Of a stretch of 64,000 nucleotides of DNA, positions 8,124 through 17,214 are shown one piece after another. The DNA lies in assembly GCF_004135735.1 (NCBI RefSeq), contig NZ_CP012670.1:310001-374000 (forward strand), written 5' to 3'. The DNA comes from Sorangium cellulosum (GTDB taxonomy: Bacteria > Myxococcota_A > Polyangia > Polyangiales > Polyangiaceae). The position numbers were made by a program, and so were the translations under genes. Each line of letters starts with the position of its first letter. Position 1 is the stretch's first letter. Below the pieces are notes generated by a model that searched no databases, was not told the origin of the DNA, and saw nothing but the letters and a program-made list of their open reading frames with translations.

Positions 8124-9281
8124 CTATGCCAGGCAGCAGAACGTCGACGGCTCGGCCGGCACCATCTCGCCGATCGGCTCGCCGCCGCTCGGGGTGCAGC
8201 CGCCGGGATCCACGGCCACGACCTCCGCCGACTTGCTGCCGAGGGCGACGCCGGGCGGCGTGACCCCGCAGAACGGCGTCGTCGAGCTCACGACGGCCGA
8301 CAAGAGCGCCTCCCCGCACGCCCCGTCGCTGTAGACCGAGGCCATGATGGTGCACGACGCGCCCTCCGGCTCCCCGCAGCCGCACGGCGAGCAGCCGCGC
8401 GTGTCGTCGATGCCGCCGTGGAAGACGTGCTTGGCCAGGTAGGGCTCGCCGCACGTCACGTCGCCCTCGTGGAAGATGCACGTCAGGAAGCCGCCGGGCG
8501 GCGGGACCCCGGGCTGGTCCGGCGACGGCATGCAGGTGCTCCGGTCGCCCGGGCACTCGGTGTAGGCGCCGGGCAGGCAGGCGAGCGCCCGGGTCCGCCA
8601 GGGATCGAGGAACGCCGGCACCGGCGGCTCGTCCACCCGCGGCGTGCATGCGCCGGCCACCGTCACGGTCGGGGCCTCGATGGAGAGCGACTGGACGCAC
8701 GGCTGCCCCCCGCAGTCCTGGTCCGCGGGGATCGCGTTCGCGGCGGTGCAGGCGCCGTCCCAGGCCTCGGGCGCGGCGAAGGTCGTCGCGAGGGTGCCGG
8801 GGGCATCGCCGGGGCATGCCGCCGAAGCGTGCGCCGACCAGCCCAGCGGGAGCTGGCACGAGGCCGTGGCCGCGTCGGGCGGGTCGCACAGGCAGGTCGC
8901 GCAGGCGAGCGGCTCCGGCACGAGGTCGGCGAACCCCTCGTAGCCGACGTTCGGCGCGGCGGCGGGGCAGTCGGGCGCCTGGTCCGGCGGGCCGTACCAG
9001 AGCAGCGCCGGGCCGAACCAGCCGAGCGGCGCCGGCGGGACACAGTCGCCGGCGCAGGCGCGCTCGTCGCCGCCGCTGCCCGCTCCGCCGGCACCTCCGG
9101 CGCCGCCTTCCCCGCCACCCCCGCCTTCACCCCCATCCCCGGTGCCCGCGTCGGGATAGGGGCACGCCGGGTAGCCATACTCGCTCGGTTGACAGGGACC
9201 GGTGATGATGGCGTCGCCAGAGCAGCCCGCCAGCAAGAACAACGAGGATAACCCCACGACCACACGGGATACGATGCGCAT
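8124..9281 (-). CDS. Cys-rich, Gly-linker lipoprotein
   Basis: A 385-residue secreted lipoprotein of the sort abundant in Sorangiineae. The signal peptide 'MRIVSRVVVGLSSLFLLAGC' puts the lipid Cys at residue 20. A Gly/Glu linker ('GGEGGGGGEGGAGGAGGAGS', about 55-75) follows, then a Cys-rich domain with many CxxC-like pairs ('CATCLCDPP', 'CSPCGCGEPEG') and a C-terminal 'STFCCLA'. It probably sits on the cell surface; no enzyme motif is seen. The ATG at 9281 is chosen for the signal peptide; the frame happens to stay open upstream through the sigma-factor remnant. A relatively AT-rich stretch (9360-9404) may contain its promoter. Confidence 0.8.
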   Translation of the reverse strand: MRIVSRVVVGLSSLFLLAGCSGDAIITGPCQPSEYGYPACPYPDAGTGDGGEGGGGGEGGAGGAGGAGSGGDERACAGDCVPPAPLGWFGPALLWYGPPDQAPDCPAAAPNVGYEGFADLVPEPLACATCLCDPPDAATASCQLPLGWSAHASAACPGDAPGTLATTFAAPEAWDGACTAANAIPADQDCGGQPCVQSLSIEAPTVTVAGACTPRVDEPPVPAFLDPWRTRALACLPGAYTECPGDRSTCMPSPDQPGVPPPGGFLTCIFHEGDVTCGEPYLAKHVFHGGIDDTRGCSPCGCGEPEGASCTIMASVYSDGACGEALLSAVVSSTTPFCGVTPPGVALGSKSAEVVAVDPGGCTPSGGEPIGEMVPAEPSTFCCLA

Positions 9282-9421
9282 GCCGGGGAAGCTACCCGAC
9301 GGTGCGCCGCGCGGACAACATGCATCGATGACGAGAGAACAGGATTCGTGGCTCATTGCTGATTCCATCTGAAATTTCTCAACAATTGCAGTGAAAGAGG
9401 CTCCATGGCGTACGAGCTCGT

Positions 9422-9896
9422 TCAGTACGCCGTCGTGACACCGACCCCGATCGCGGCCCCGAGCGGGGGGGGACGACCAGGTGAGGGGCCCAGGCGTGTC
9501 GCTGCTATCGACTCGGCGCCGGAGCACCGCGTCGGCCACGATCCAGACCACTTCGGCGTACCCGTGCGCGGACCAGCGATCCGAGAGAGGCCACTCGCTG
9601 CCGAGCCGTGTGCCAAGCCCGAGCGTCGGCTGGGTGGGTGAAATGATGTTCCATGGGAGGCCGGCGGAGACGGCCTCGTGCGGCGGCGTCCTGGTGGAGG
9701 CGGGGGAGGTGGGATCGAACCGATCCAGGCTCTCGTAGGCCGCGAGCAGGATCTCCTGGACCAGGTCGTCGAGGTCGGGCTCGGCGACTCCCAGGAGCCG
9801 AAGTGCGTCGGGGAGGATCTCCACCGCGGCTGCATGAACAGAAGTCCAGATACGGTCGCGGGAAGGGCCTCCGGTGGAGGGAGAGAGTTCGCTCAT
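9422..9896 (-). pseudogene. ECF sigma factor remnant fused to the tail of a barrel-type protein
   Basis: From the ATG at 9896 ('MSELSPSTGG') the frame gives a sigma-70 region 2 start, with 'LRLLGVAEPDLDDLVQEILL' and 'AAYESLDRFDP' (about residues 30-65). Core-binding and promoter-recognition parts are missing. The frame then reads 'PTLGLGTRLGSEWPLSDRW' and 'GYAEVVWIVADAVLRRRV', which resembles the C-terminal strands of envelope proteins; a neighbouring frame completes it as 'PPLGAAIGVGVTTAY' to a stop at 9422. The simplest reading is a deletion joining an ECF sigma gene to the end of its downstream neighbour, followed by a frameshift near 9475. Confidence 0.55.
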
Positions 9897-10159
9897 AACC
9901 AGAATTGCGCGGAGCTCTCCGGGTCCGTTTGTGAAATGCACCGCCCGGTGCAGGAAACGGAGACGCGCCGGCTCGCCGCCCGCGGTCGCAGGCCCAGCCG
10001 AGCTGCCCAGGCGGTGGGTCGGGCACTTCGCCCTCATCGGCCCGGTCGAGCCCGAGGAGGCGATCGCGGACGCCATTCGCGGGGCTGTCCAGCAGATGCG
10101 GGTCTACCTGGAGGAGGTGATCGCGTCCCGCCGCCGCGCGCTGCGGGAGGATCTGGTGA

Positions 10160-10540
10160 GCGAGCTGCTGCAACTGGGCTGCCCACCGCGGACCGGCAAC
10201 GGTGTCGCCCAGGCAGCCGAGCTGCCCACCCCGGACCGGCAACGGTGTCGCCCAGGCAGCCGAGCTGCCCACCGCGGACCGGCAACGGTGTCGCCCAGGC
10301 AGCCGAGCTGCCCACCGCGGACCGGCAACGGTGTTGCCCAGGCAGCCGAGCTGCCCACCGCGGACCGGCAACGGTGCGCCTCCGAGCAGCTGGGCTGCCC
10401 ACCGCGGACCGGAAACGGTGTTGTCCGAGCAGCCGAGCTGCCCACCCCGGACCGGGAGCGGTGTTACCCGAGCAGCCGAGCTGCCCTGCCGGGACCGGCA
10501 ACGGTGTTTCCGTGCAGCCACGCTGCCTCGTCGCACGATC
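10160..10540. repeat. 43-bp tandem repeat array, about nine copies
   Basis: A unit beginning GAGCTGCCCACC and carrying CGGACCGGCAACGGTGT recurs every 43 bases (starts at 10219, 10262, 10305, 10348 and so on), with degenerate copies at both ends. Each unit ends GGCAGC and the next opens GCTGCC, so every junction can fold into a short hairpin. The period is not a multiple of three, so the array is non-coding. Copies differ at a few positions; there are no unique spacers. It lies upstream of the gene at 10731. Confidence 0.85.
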
Positions 10541-10730
10541 ACGACATCCGCCGGCGCCGCGTCGGTTCCTTGCTCGATCCATTGACCCATCAAAATGGCT
10601 GACTACTCCTGGCCGGAACGTCCGGCGCGCGCCGGACGCTTTCAACACGTCCAGCGCCGGGGGGCAGGGGAGACGCCGTCTCATGTCCTCTCGCCGTCCG
10701 GCGAGGACACCAACGAGAGGTGTTCCCCTC

Positions 10731-11771
10731 ATGGCCAAGCCTTCTGCTCCGATCAAGAAAAAGCCAGCTCCCCAGAAGCCTGCGGCCCCGCCGCAAGCCG
10801 CGGAGGCGTTCGACACGATCCTCCCCGAGATCGAGGCATTGAGCCCGGACCGAATCATCACCATCAACCTCGACATCCCTCGCGCGGTCTCCCAGGTGCT
10901 CGGCGTGCTGCCCGGCCTCCTCGCGCTCCGCCCCGCCGTCGCCGAGCAGCTGCAAAAGCACCAGGTCGCGCTGCTCGACCGGCTCGAGATCTACGCGCTC
11001 GCGGCCTGGTATGCGCACCTCCTGTGGCTGTCCAGCGAGGGCGCCGAGAGCGCGCTGAAGCCGCTCCTCGCGGAGGCGGTCCCGCTGCGCGAGAACCTGC
11101 TCGGCGACGCCGAGGCGCTCGCCCGCCGCGGCCTGCTCGACGCGGAGAGGGTCGCGGAGATCCGCGCGGGCCAGGGGCACATCGACACGGCGAACGACCT
11201 CGTGGCGCTCTCGGCGCTGTTCAGCGCGAGCTGGCCCGAGATCGCGGGCAGGACCGCGGCGACCGAGGCCGAGGTGAAGCGCGCCGGGGAGATCGGGCCG
11301 CAGATCCTCGCCGCCCTCGGCGTGAGGGAGCATGGCAAGGGGCCCGGCCCGACCGAGGCCGCGGACCGGCGGGCGCGCGCGTTCGCGCTGCTCGTGCACG
11401 CCTACGACCAGACCCGCCGCGCCGTCGCCTACCTGCGCTGGGACGAGGGCGACGCCGACGCGATCGCGCCGTCGCTCTACAAGGGCCGCGGCGGCCGCGC
11501 GGCGTCGTCCAGCGACACCGCCGCGGCGCCGGAGGACACCGCGGCGCCGGACGGCGCGGCCACGCCAGCGGCGCCGGGCGCGGCCACGCCAGCGGCGCCG
11601 GGCGCGGCCACGCCAGCGGCGCCGGGCGCGGCCACGCCAGCGGCGCCGGGCGCGGCCACGCCAGCGGCGCCGGGCGCGGCCACGCCAGCGAACGCCGCCG
11701 GCGCAGCGCCCGTCACCGCACCGAACGGCGCGGGGGCGCAGGCGGCACCGGAGGGAGCGCCCGCCGGCTAG
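10731..11771 (+). CDS. Hypothetical protein with Ala/Pro repeat tail
   Basis: A 346-residue protein. The ATG at 10731 is preceded by GAGAGG about ten bases upstream; the longer open frame runs through the 43-bp repeats and is rejected. It has a Lys/Pro/Ala-rich N-terminus (1-25) and a largely helical body (about 30-250) with 'VSQVLGVLPGLLALRPAVAEQLQ' helices and 'HAYDQTRRAVAYLRWDEGDA', followed by a disordered tail built from the octapeptide GAATPAAP. No membrane helix or signal peptide, so likely cytoplasmic. The body resembles a class of helical Sorangium hypotheticals of unknown role, but I cannot name a family. Confidence 0.75.
   Translation: MAKPSAPIKKKPAPQKPAAPPQAAEAFDTILPEIEALSPDRIITINLDIPRAVSQVLGVLPGLLALRPAVAEQLQKHQVALLDRLEIYALAAWYAHLLWLSSEGAESALKPLLAEAVPLRENLLGDAEALARRGLLDAERVAEIRAGQGHIDTANDLVALSALFSASWPEIAGRTAATEAEVKRAGEIGPQILAALGVREHGKGPGPTEAADRRARAFALLVHAYDQTRRAVAYLRWDEGDADAIAPSLYKGRGGRAASSSDTAAAPEDTAAPDGAATPAAPGAATPAAPGAATPAAPGAATPAAPGAATPAAPGAATPANAAGAAPVTAPNGAGAQAAPEGAPAG
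11555..11698 (+). repeat. 24-bp in-frame coding repeat
   Basis: Six near-identical 24-bp units (GCGGCCACGCCAGCGGCGCC plus four bases) encode GAATPAAP repeats in the tail of the 10731 gene. Near-perfect DNA identity indicates recent expansion and likely copy-number variation between strains. Confidence 0.85.
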
Positions 11772-11798
11772 CGTATCGATCGGATTAGGCTCCGACAT

Positions 11799-11877
11799 AA
11801 CCACAGAGAGGTACAGAGAACACAGAGGAGAGAAAAAAATAAACTCTTCTCTCTGTGCCCTCTGCGCCCCTGTGGTT
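11799..11877. repeat. Intergenic AACCACAGAG-type inverted repeat
   Basis: Arms beginning AACCACAGAGAGGTACAGAG and ending GCCCCTGTGGTT flank an A-rich centre (11833-11844) and can fold into a long imperfect hairpin. This CACAGAG/CTCTGTG type of element is widespread in intergenic regions of large bacterial genomes. Here it sits after the stop of the 10731 gene and could help end transcription. Confidence 0.7.
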
Positions 11878-12331
11878 CAAATCCCTCTCATTCCCTCGTG
11901 GTTTTAGAGCGCCGAACAATACCGGACCGAGCCAGGCAGCCGAGGGTGGGGGCAGCGCTAGGCGCGACGAGGAGCCCTACTGAAGCAGGGCGACGAGGAG
12001 CAACGACGCGATGCGCCCGCCATCGGCTGCCTGGCGACGGGAGGTCTTGAGAGGCGCTCTTGGCCTGTTCGGTGCTCTGGAACACCGATCTCCCGGGCGC
12101 GGCGGGCGAGATCGCGCCGCCGGCCGCGTCGATCCGCGCGGCGCGGGCGCTGCGCGACTGGAGCCTCGTGCGCGCGGCGGCGCCGCGCGGCGAGGTGCTG
12201 CCGAGAGCGCGCCGGTCGCGGCGCCGTGGCGGCGACCGCTCCGGGACACATCGAAGTCTGCCGAGCTCGCACAGCGGCCGACCCGATGCCGCGTATTGAC
12301 GGAGCGCCCCGGCACGGCGATCCTCCACGCC
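11878..12331. other. 454-bp region with no supported gene
   Basis: This is the stretch between the inverted repeat and the RHS start. Several open frames exist only because of base composition. One short plus frame near 12065-12190 reads protein-like ('ASIRAARALRDWSLVRAAAP') but has no family match that I recognise and no convincing start. Confidence 0.5.
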
Positions 12332-15300
12332 ATGGCGCGCACAGCACCCGTGCCGAACATCCCGGCAATCCCCGGCATGAACCCCGGCGTCTTCATCATG
12401 GGCGGCGGGGGAGGCGGCGGCGGCGGCGGCAAGGGGAACGGCAACGGCAACGGCGACGGGCAGGGCGGCAACGGCGCCAATGGCGGCGACGGCGCCGACG
12501 GCGGCGGCAAGGGGGCCGGCGCATGCGGCCAGGGCCAGAACGGCGGATGCACCAACTGCGGGCACTCCATCGCGCGCGGTGACCCGGTGGACGTCTCCAC
12601 GGGCCGCGCCTTCACAGTCCCGAAGACAGACCTGTTCCTGCCAGGCCTCTTCAACCTCTCGATCGTCCGCTCTTACAGCTCGGATCGGCGCGCGGTCGAC
12701 GTCGGCATCGGCTTCGGGTGGACCCACAGCCTGGCCTGGACCCTCGAGGAGCGGCGCGCCTCCGTCGTCGTGCGCACGGGGGATGGGCGGCGCGTGGAGC
12801 TACCCCGCCCGGCGAGGCCGGGCGAGGAGGCGCGCCTCGGCCCCTGGGGCGTCTTCCGCGAGGAGGAAGGCTACGCAATCCGACCCGGGAACGAGTTCGT
12901 GCACTTCTTTCGGCCCGTCGAGCCGGGCTCGAAGGTCCACGTCCTCCATTCCATCGCGTACCGGGGGCGCGGGCGCATCTGGCTCCAGTACGAGCGGGGG
13001 CGGCTCTCGCGCGCGATCGACACCGTCGGCCGAGTCGTCGTCTTCCACGGGAGACCGGGTGGACGCATCGAGAGCATCTCCGTGCCCGATCCGCAGGGCC
13101 GGGCCCTCGTCTTCGCTCGTTACGCGTATGACGACCGGGGCGACCTGGTCGCGGCGGCGGACGCGGACGGCCACACCACCCGCTTCGCCTACGACGACGA
13201 CCACCGCCTCACTCGCCTCGAGTACCCGAACGGTATCGTCTTCCATTTCGTCTACGACCGGCACGGGCGCTGCGTCGAGACCTGGGGCGCCTACCCGGAC
13301 GGGCGCGATCCCGCCCTCGCGGGCGGATTGCCCGAGGTGCTCCGGGACGGCCGCACGCGAGCTCGTGGGATCTATCATTGCCGCTTCGAGTACGACGGCG
13401 ATTACTCCGAGGTGGTCGACTCGGTGCGCCTCCAGCGCTTCTTCGTCGGGCCCGGGGACACGATCGCCAAGGCCGTCGATGCGCGCGGCGGCGTGACCAC
13501 GCGCACGTTCGACGGGCTCGGCCGCGTCACATCCCAGACCGATCCCACCGAGGCCACCTGGTCGTACCAGTACGACGAGCTCAACGAGATCGTGGCGGAG
13601 ATCGATCCCGAGGGACGTCAGACGATCACCCGGCGCGACGGGGCCGGGCGCCCGATCGAGCTCGTCGACCCGGCGGGCGGCGCCGTCACCCTCCGCCGTA
13701 ACACGGCCGGTGAGATCGAGGCGATCACGGACCAGAACGGCGCGACGACCTCCTTCGTGCTGGATTCGCGCTCGCTCGTCGCCGAGATCATCGATCCCCG
13801 CGGCGCCCGCCGCCTCTACGAGCACGACGCGCACGGCAACGTGCTCGCCCACACGACCGCGACGGGGGGCCGGTTCACGTTCACGTACGACTACTGGGGG
13901 CGGCGGCTGAGCGAGCGGGACCCGCTCGGCAACACGCGGTGGTACTCCTACTCGAGCTCGGGCCGGATCACCGCCATCGCCGACAGCCTGGGACGCAGGA
14001 CCACGCGCGAGTACGACGCGATGGGGAACCTGGTCCGCGAGATCTACCCCGATGGAACCAGCGAGTCGGCCGAGTACGGCGGGCTCAACTGGCTCTGCCG
14101 CATCGTCCGCCCGGACCGGAGCGAGGTGCGTGTCCTCTACAACCGCGAGGGCTGGCCGCTCGTGATCCAGAACGAGCGCGGAGAGGAGCACCGGTTCGAG
14201 TACGGCCCGAGCGGGCTCGTCATCGCCGAGACCGATTTCCTCGGCCGGGAGACCAGGTATGGACACGACCGGCTCGGGCGCGTGGTGTGGATCGACGAGG
14301 GGGACGGGAAGCGGGAGCTCACGCTCGACCGGCTCGGCCAGATCGTCAAGGAAGAGGCGCCGGACGGCTCGACGCGCACCTACGAGTACAACGCGCGCGG
14401 CGAGCTCGAGCGCGCGACCTCGGACGGCGTCGCGTTCACGTGGCGCCGCGACCCGACGGGCAAGATCCTCCGGGAGGAGCTGCAGGTCGGCGGCGCGACC
14501 TACGTCGTCTCCTCCACGCGCGATCGGGCCGGGGCTCGCGACGGCGTCCAGACGTCGCTCGGTCACGCGCTCCGCGTGCGCCGCGACGCCGCGGGCGCGG
14601 TGACCGAGCTGTGGACGAAGGACGAGCGCGTCGTGGCCATAGGGCGTGACCCGCTGGGAATGGCGGTCCGACGCGACTTCTCGGGCGGCGGCGCCGTGCT
14701 CTTCTCCTACGATGCGGAGCGCCGGCTGCGCGGTCAGAGGATCGTGGGGCCCGCCGATCCCCCCCCGGCGGTCGGTCCCGGGGAGCCGGCGTGGGTCGGG
14801 CGCAGCCCGCCCGGCGCCCTGGAGCGACAGTTCGATTACACGCCGGTCGACGAGGTCTGCAAGGTGATCTCCTCGGACGGCGAGGACCTCGAAATCACAT
14901 ACGATACCCGGCGGCACGTCGTGAGGCAGACGGCGGGCGGAGCGCGCCTCACGTTCCAGGTCGACGCCTGCGAGAGCTATCATGAGGCCGGTCCGACGGC
15001 GCCGCGCCGTGTGTACGGCCGGGGAGGGCAGCTCCTCCAGCGCGGGGAGCTCAGCTACGTTTACGACAGCCGCGGTCGCCTCGTCGAGAAGCGCCGCGCC
15101 GCGCAGGGCGCCTCGCCGCCCGAGGTCACCCGGTTCGAGTGGGACGCGTGGAGCCTGCTCCGGGCGGTGGTGCGGCCGGACGGTACCCGCGTCGAGTTCG
15201 CGTACGATGCGTTCGCGCGGCGCCTCGCGAAGCGCACCCTGCGTGACGGACAGGTCGTCGAGCAGCACCACTACGTGTGGGACCTCCTCGCGATGGTCCA

Positions 15301-16234
15301 CGACGTGAAGATCGACAGCAGCGGCAGGCCCGAGCAGACGCGGACCTACCTGTTCGACGAGAATGACGGCCTCCCGCCGGCAGGTCACCGGGAGGACGGG
15401 GGCTGGGTCCACTACGTGACCGACGTGAACGGGGCCCCGCTCGATCTCGTCCACCCGTCCGGCCGCCGCGTGGGGAAGGTCGAGCGGACCCTCTTCGGGC
15501 GGGCCCGCGCGACGCGCGGGGCGGCGGCGACCCCGTTCCGCTTCCTGGGCCAGGTGGAGGACCCGGAGACCGGCCTTCACTACAACCGCTACCGCTACTA
15601 CGACCCCGACACGGGGCGCTACATCAGCCCGGATCCGACGCTCCTCGAGGGGGGCCTGCGCCTGTATGCGTACGGCCCCAACCCTGTCGCGTGGGTCGAC
15701 CCCATGGGGTGGACGCACTTCACCACCGTGACAGGTTTTCCTGCCGGGAGCGCCACGCACGCGACGAACAGGAGCCCGGTCCAGTACGATTCGAAGTGCT
15801 CGCAGAACTGCCCGACGGAGCTCTCGCACTCCTCTGGCCACCTGGGTCACAGCGAGCAGAAATGGTGCTACGACCTGCTCAACAGCGGGGCGAAGGGCGG
15901 CACCTACAGCCTCTCAGGCAGCCTTCCACCTTGCCCGAACTGCCATGGCGCGATGATGCGCACCGCCCAGGAGACGGGATCCAAGATCACCTACGACTGG
16001 GGGAACGGGAACTCGATCACGTATGACGGGAAGACCAGTCCAGGGAGCGTGGGGCTGGAGTTCTCGTCGGGGGCGTCCGCGCAGCACCTCCGGCAGGGCG
16101 GGTACGCGAACTACGGGCTCACACCCGGCTTCTCGCCGCAGGCCGGGCAGGTGTACACGGATCCGTCGACCTACTGGGGCGTGAACAAGCCTGCCGGCGC
16201 GCACAAGACCTACACGCAGGCAAAGAGCAGATAG
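12332..16234 (+). CDS. RHS polymorphic toxin with C-terminal deaminase-like domain
   Basis: A 1,300-residue RHS protein. The start 'MARTAPVPNIPAIPGMNPG' is shared with the second RHS gene in this window and fixes the ATG at 12332. Order: short PAAR-like start (1-22), Gly/Asn linker (27-60), Cys-containing 'CTNCGHS' and 'DPVDVSTGRAF' (DUF6531-type entry, about 75-95), many YD/RHS repeats (about 150-1080), core-end motif 'GLHYNRYRYYDPDTGRY' (1081-1097) and 'DPMGW' (to 1127). The variable tail (1128-1300) carries 'GHSEQKW' and 'LPPCPNCHGAMM': His1173, Glu1175, Cys1201 and Cys1204 fit the H-x-E...P-C-x-x-C zinc/proton-shuttle pattern of cytidine-deaminase-fold toxins. I infer a nucleic-acid or nucleotide deaminase; the subfamily is not assigned. 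No obvious immunity gene follows on the same strand. Confidence 0.85.
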   Translation: MARTAPVPNIPAIPGMNPGVFIMGGGGGGGGGGKGNGNGNGDGQGGNGANGGDGADGGGKGAGACGQGQNGGCTNCGHSIARGDPVDVSTGRAFTVPKTDLFLPGLFNLSIVRSYSSDRRAVDVGIGFGWTHSLAWTLEERRASVVVRTGDGRRVELPRPARPGEEARLGPWGVFREEEGYAIRPGNEFVHFFRPVEPGSKVHVLHSIAYRGRGRIWLQYERGRLSRAIDTVGRVVVFHGRPGGRIESISVPDPQGRALVFARYAYDDRGDLVAAADADGHTTRFAYDDDHRLTRLEYPNGIVFHFVYDRHGRCVETWGAYPDGRDPALAGGLPEVLRDGRTRARGIYHCRFEYDGDYSEVVDSVRLQRFFVGPGDTIAKAVDARGGVTTRTFDGLGRVTSQTDPTEATWSYQYDELNEIVAEIDPEGRQTITRRDGAGRPIELVDPAGGAVTLRRNTAGEIEAITDQNGATTSFVLDSRSLVAEIIDPRGARRLYEHDAHGNVLAHTTATGGRFTFTYDYWGRRLSERDPLGNTRWYSYSSSGRITAIADSLGRRTTREYDAMGNLVREIYPDGTSESAEYGGLNWLCRIVRPDRSEVRVLYNREGWPLVIQNERGEEHRFEYGPSGLVIAETDFLGRETRYGHDRLGRVVWIDEGDGKRELTLDRLGQIVKEEAPDGSTRTYEYNARGELERATSDGVAFTWRRDPTGKILREELQVGGATYVVSSTRDRAGARDGVQTSLGHALRVRRDAAGAVTELWTKDERVVAIGRDPLGMAVRRDFSGGGAVLFSYDAERRLRGQRIVGPADPPPAVGPGEPAWVGRSPPGALERQFDYTPVDEVCKVISSDGEDLEITYDTRRHVVRQTAGGARLTFQVDACESYHEAGPTAPRRVYGRGGQLLQRGELSYVYDSRGRLVEKRRAAQGASPPEVTRFEWDAWSLLRAVVRPDGTRVEFAYDAFARRLAKRTLRDGQVVEQHHYVWDLLAMVHDVKIDSSGRPEQTRTYLFDENDGLPPAGHREDGGWVHYVTDVNGAPLDLVHPSGRRVGKVERTLFGRARATRGAAATPFRFLGQVEDPETGLHYNRYRYYDPDTGRYISPDPTLLEGGLRLYAYGPNPVAWVDPMGWTHFTTVTGFPAGSATHATNRSPVQYDSKCSQNCPTELSHSSGHLGHSEQKWCYDLLNSGAKGGTYSLSGSLPPCPNCHGAMMRTAQETGSKITYDWGNGNSITYDGKTSPGSVGLEFSSGASAQHLRQGGYANYGLTPGFSPQAGQVYTDPSTYWGVNKPAGAHKTYTQAKSR

Positions 16235-16259
16235 CCGGCTCCGCGCGTCACGGACGGCC

Positions 16260-17099
16260 TCAACCGCGGCTGGGTAGATCCCGCGCGAAGCGGACGCACG
16301 CCTCTTTCTGCGTCTCGTTCGTGCGCAGCGCCGCCAGCAGGCCCGTGATCTGGTGTGGCTCTTCCACGTACTCGGGCCGGGAGAGCCCGCGTGCGACGCC
16401 CGTGCCGGCGCCGTTCATCCACGGGACGGAGGTGTCCGGCGCCCCTTCGTAGGACGGGTGGTAGTCGTCCTCCGCCCACTGCGTCTCGAACAGGTCGAGC
16501 ACGCCGAACCGGGATCGCAGCAGCTCCGAGTCGCCCTCGATCTCCTCGAGCTTGCGCGCGGCGTCGAGCGTGAACCGCGAGCGCCCGCCGTCGCGCGCCA
16601 GCCACTCGAGCTCGGCCTCCGAGGCCAGGCGGAACCCGTGCGAGGCCGCGAGCTGCCGGGCGTCGCCCCATCCCAGGCGATAGCAGTAGTCGCCCTGGAA
16701 TCGTCCTCCAGAGAGCCGCTCGACCTCCTCTGCCTGCAAGTAGCCCCGCGCGACGAGGAACGGCCTCACCTGGACGCGACGGACCGGGCGCAGCCGCGCG
16801 GCGTCGCGCTCCAGGCTCGCGGCGATGTCGTCGTCCCACGCCTCGCCCATGGTGGTGCGCAGCTCGGCGAGGTCGTCCTCGGTCAATCCCATCTCGAAGG
16901 CGCCCCCCGGCACCACCACGAACGAAAGGCCCGTGGGCTGGTGCGCGAGGGGCAGCGCGTCGAGATCCTCCGCCGGGTCATCGGCGCTCCACCCGTCGCC
17001 GAGGGCGGCGGCGATGGATCGGCCAAGGCTCTTCCGCTCCTCGATGCCGAGGCGCGCAAACGCGGTGACGTCCTCCAGCAATTCCTTGATCATGGTCAT
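16260..17099 (-). CDS. FGE/SUMF1-like (formylglycine-generating enzyme fold) protein
   Basis: A 279-residue protein with a divergent FGE-sulfatase fold: 'LSFVVVPGGAFEMGLTEDD' near residue 60, 'VRPFLVARGYLQAEEVERLS' near 110, 'ARQLAASHGFRLASEAELEW' near 150, and 'LDLFETQWAEDDYHPSYEG' near 200, ending 'EACVRFARDLPSRG'. Classical members oxidise Cys or carry out non-heme iron or copper chemistry, but the C-terminal active-site region is shortened here, so activity is doubtful. The ATG at 17099 ('MTMIKELL') is used; 17093 is an alternative. It converges on the RHS toxin with 25 bases between stops and diverges from the TPR gene. The position makes an immunity or accessory role conceivable but unproven. 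Confidence 0.65.
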   Translation of the reverse strand: MTMIKELLEDVTAFARLGIEERKSLGRSIAAALGDGWSADDPAEDLDALPLAHQPTGLSFVVVPGGAFEMGLTEDDLAELRTTMGEAWDDDIAASLERDAARLRPVRRVQVRPFLVARGYLQAEEVERLSGGRFQGDYCYRLGWGDARQLAASHGFRLASEAELEWLARDGGRSRFTLDAARKLEEIEGDSELLRSRFGVLDLFETQWAEDDYHPSYEGAPDTSVPWMNGAGTGVARGLSRPEYVEEPHQITGLLAALRTNETQKEACVRFARDLPSRG

Positions 17100-17214
17100 T
17101 TCTTTATGAGAAACGTGCCGCGGTGTCCAGGTGCGCATTGCTTCCGTCCTAACCGTGGATGTGATACGCGGTCGGCGCGATGCGTGCCATTCCCCTCACG
17201 GGCTCGTTCTTCTC

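Noticed and set aside
9282..10076. Fusion of the sigma remnant with the Cys-rich lipoprotein
   Set aside because: The frames are continuous by chance; the lipoprotein has its own signal peptide start at 9281.
10160..10540. Possible CRISPR array
   Set aside because: Units are contiguous 43-bp tandem repeats without unique spacers, and no cas gene is near.
9678..10730. Upstream extension of the gene at 10731
   Set aside because: The frame runs through a non-coding 43-bp repeat whose period is not a multiple of three; the ATG at 10731 has a good ribosome-binding site and begins sensible protein.
12800..15850. A 1,016-codon open frame antisense to the first RHS gene
   Set aside because: Composition shadow of the RHS repeats; the plus frame has clear YD repeats, the core-end motif and a toxin tail.
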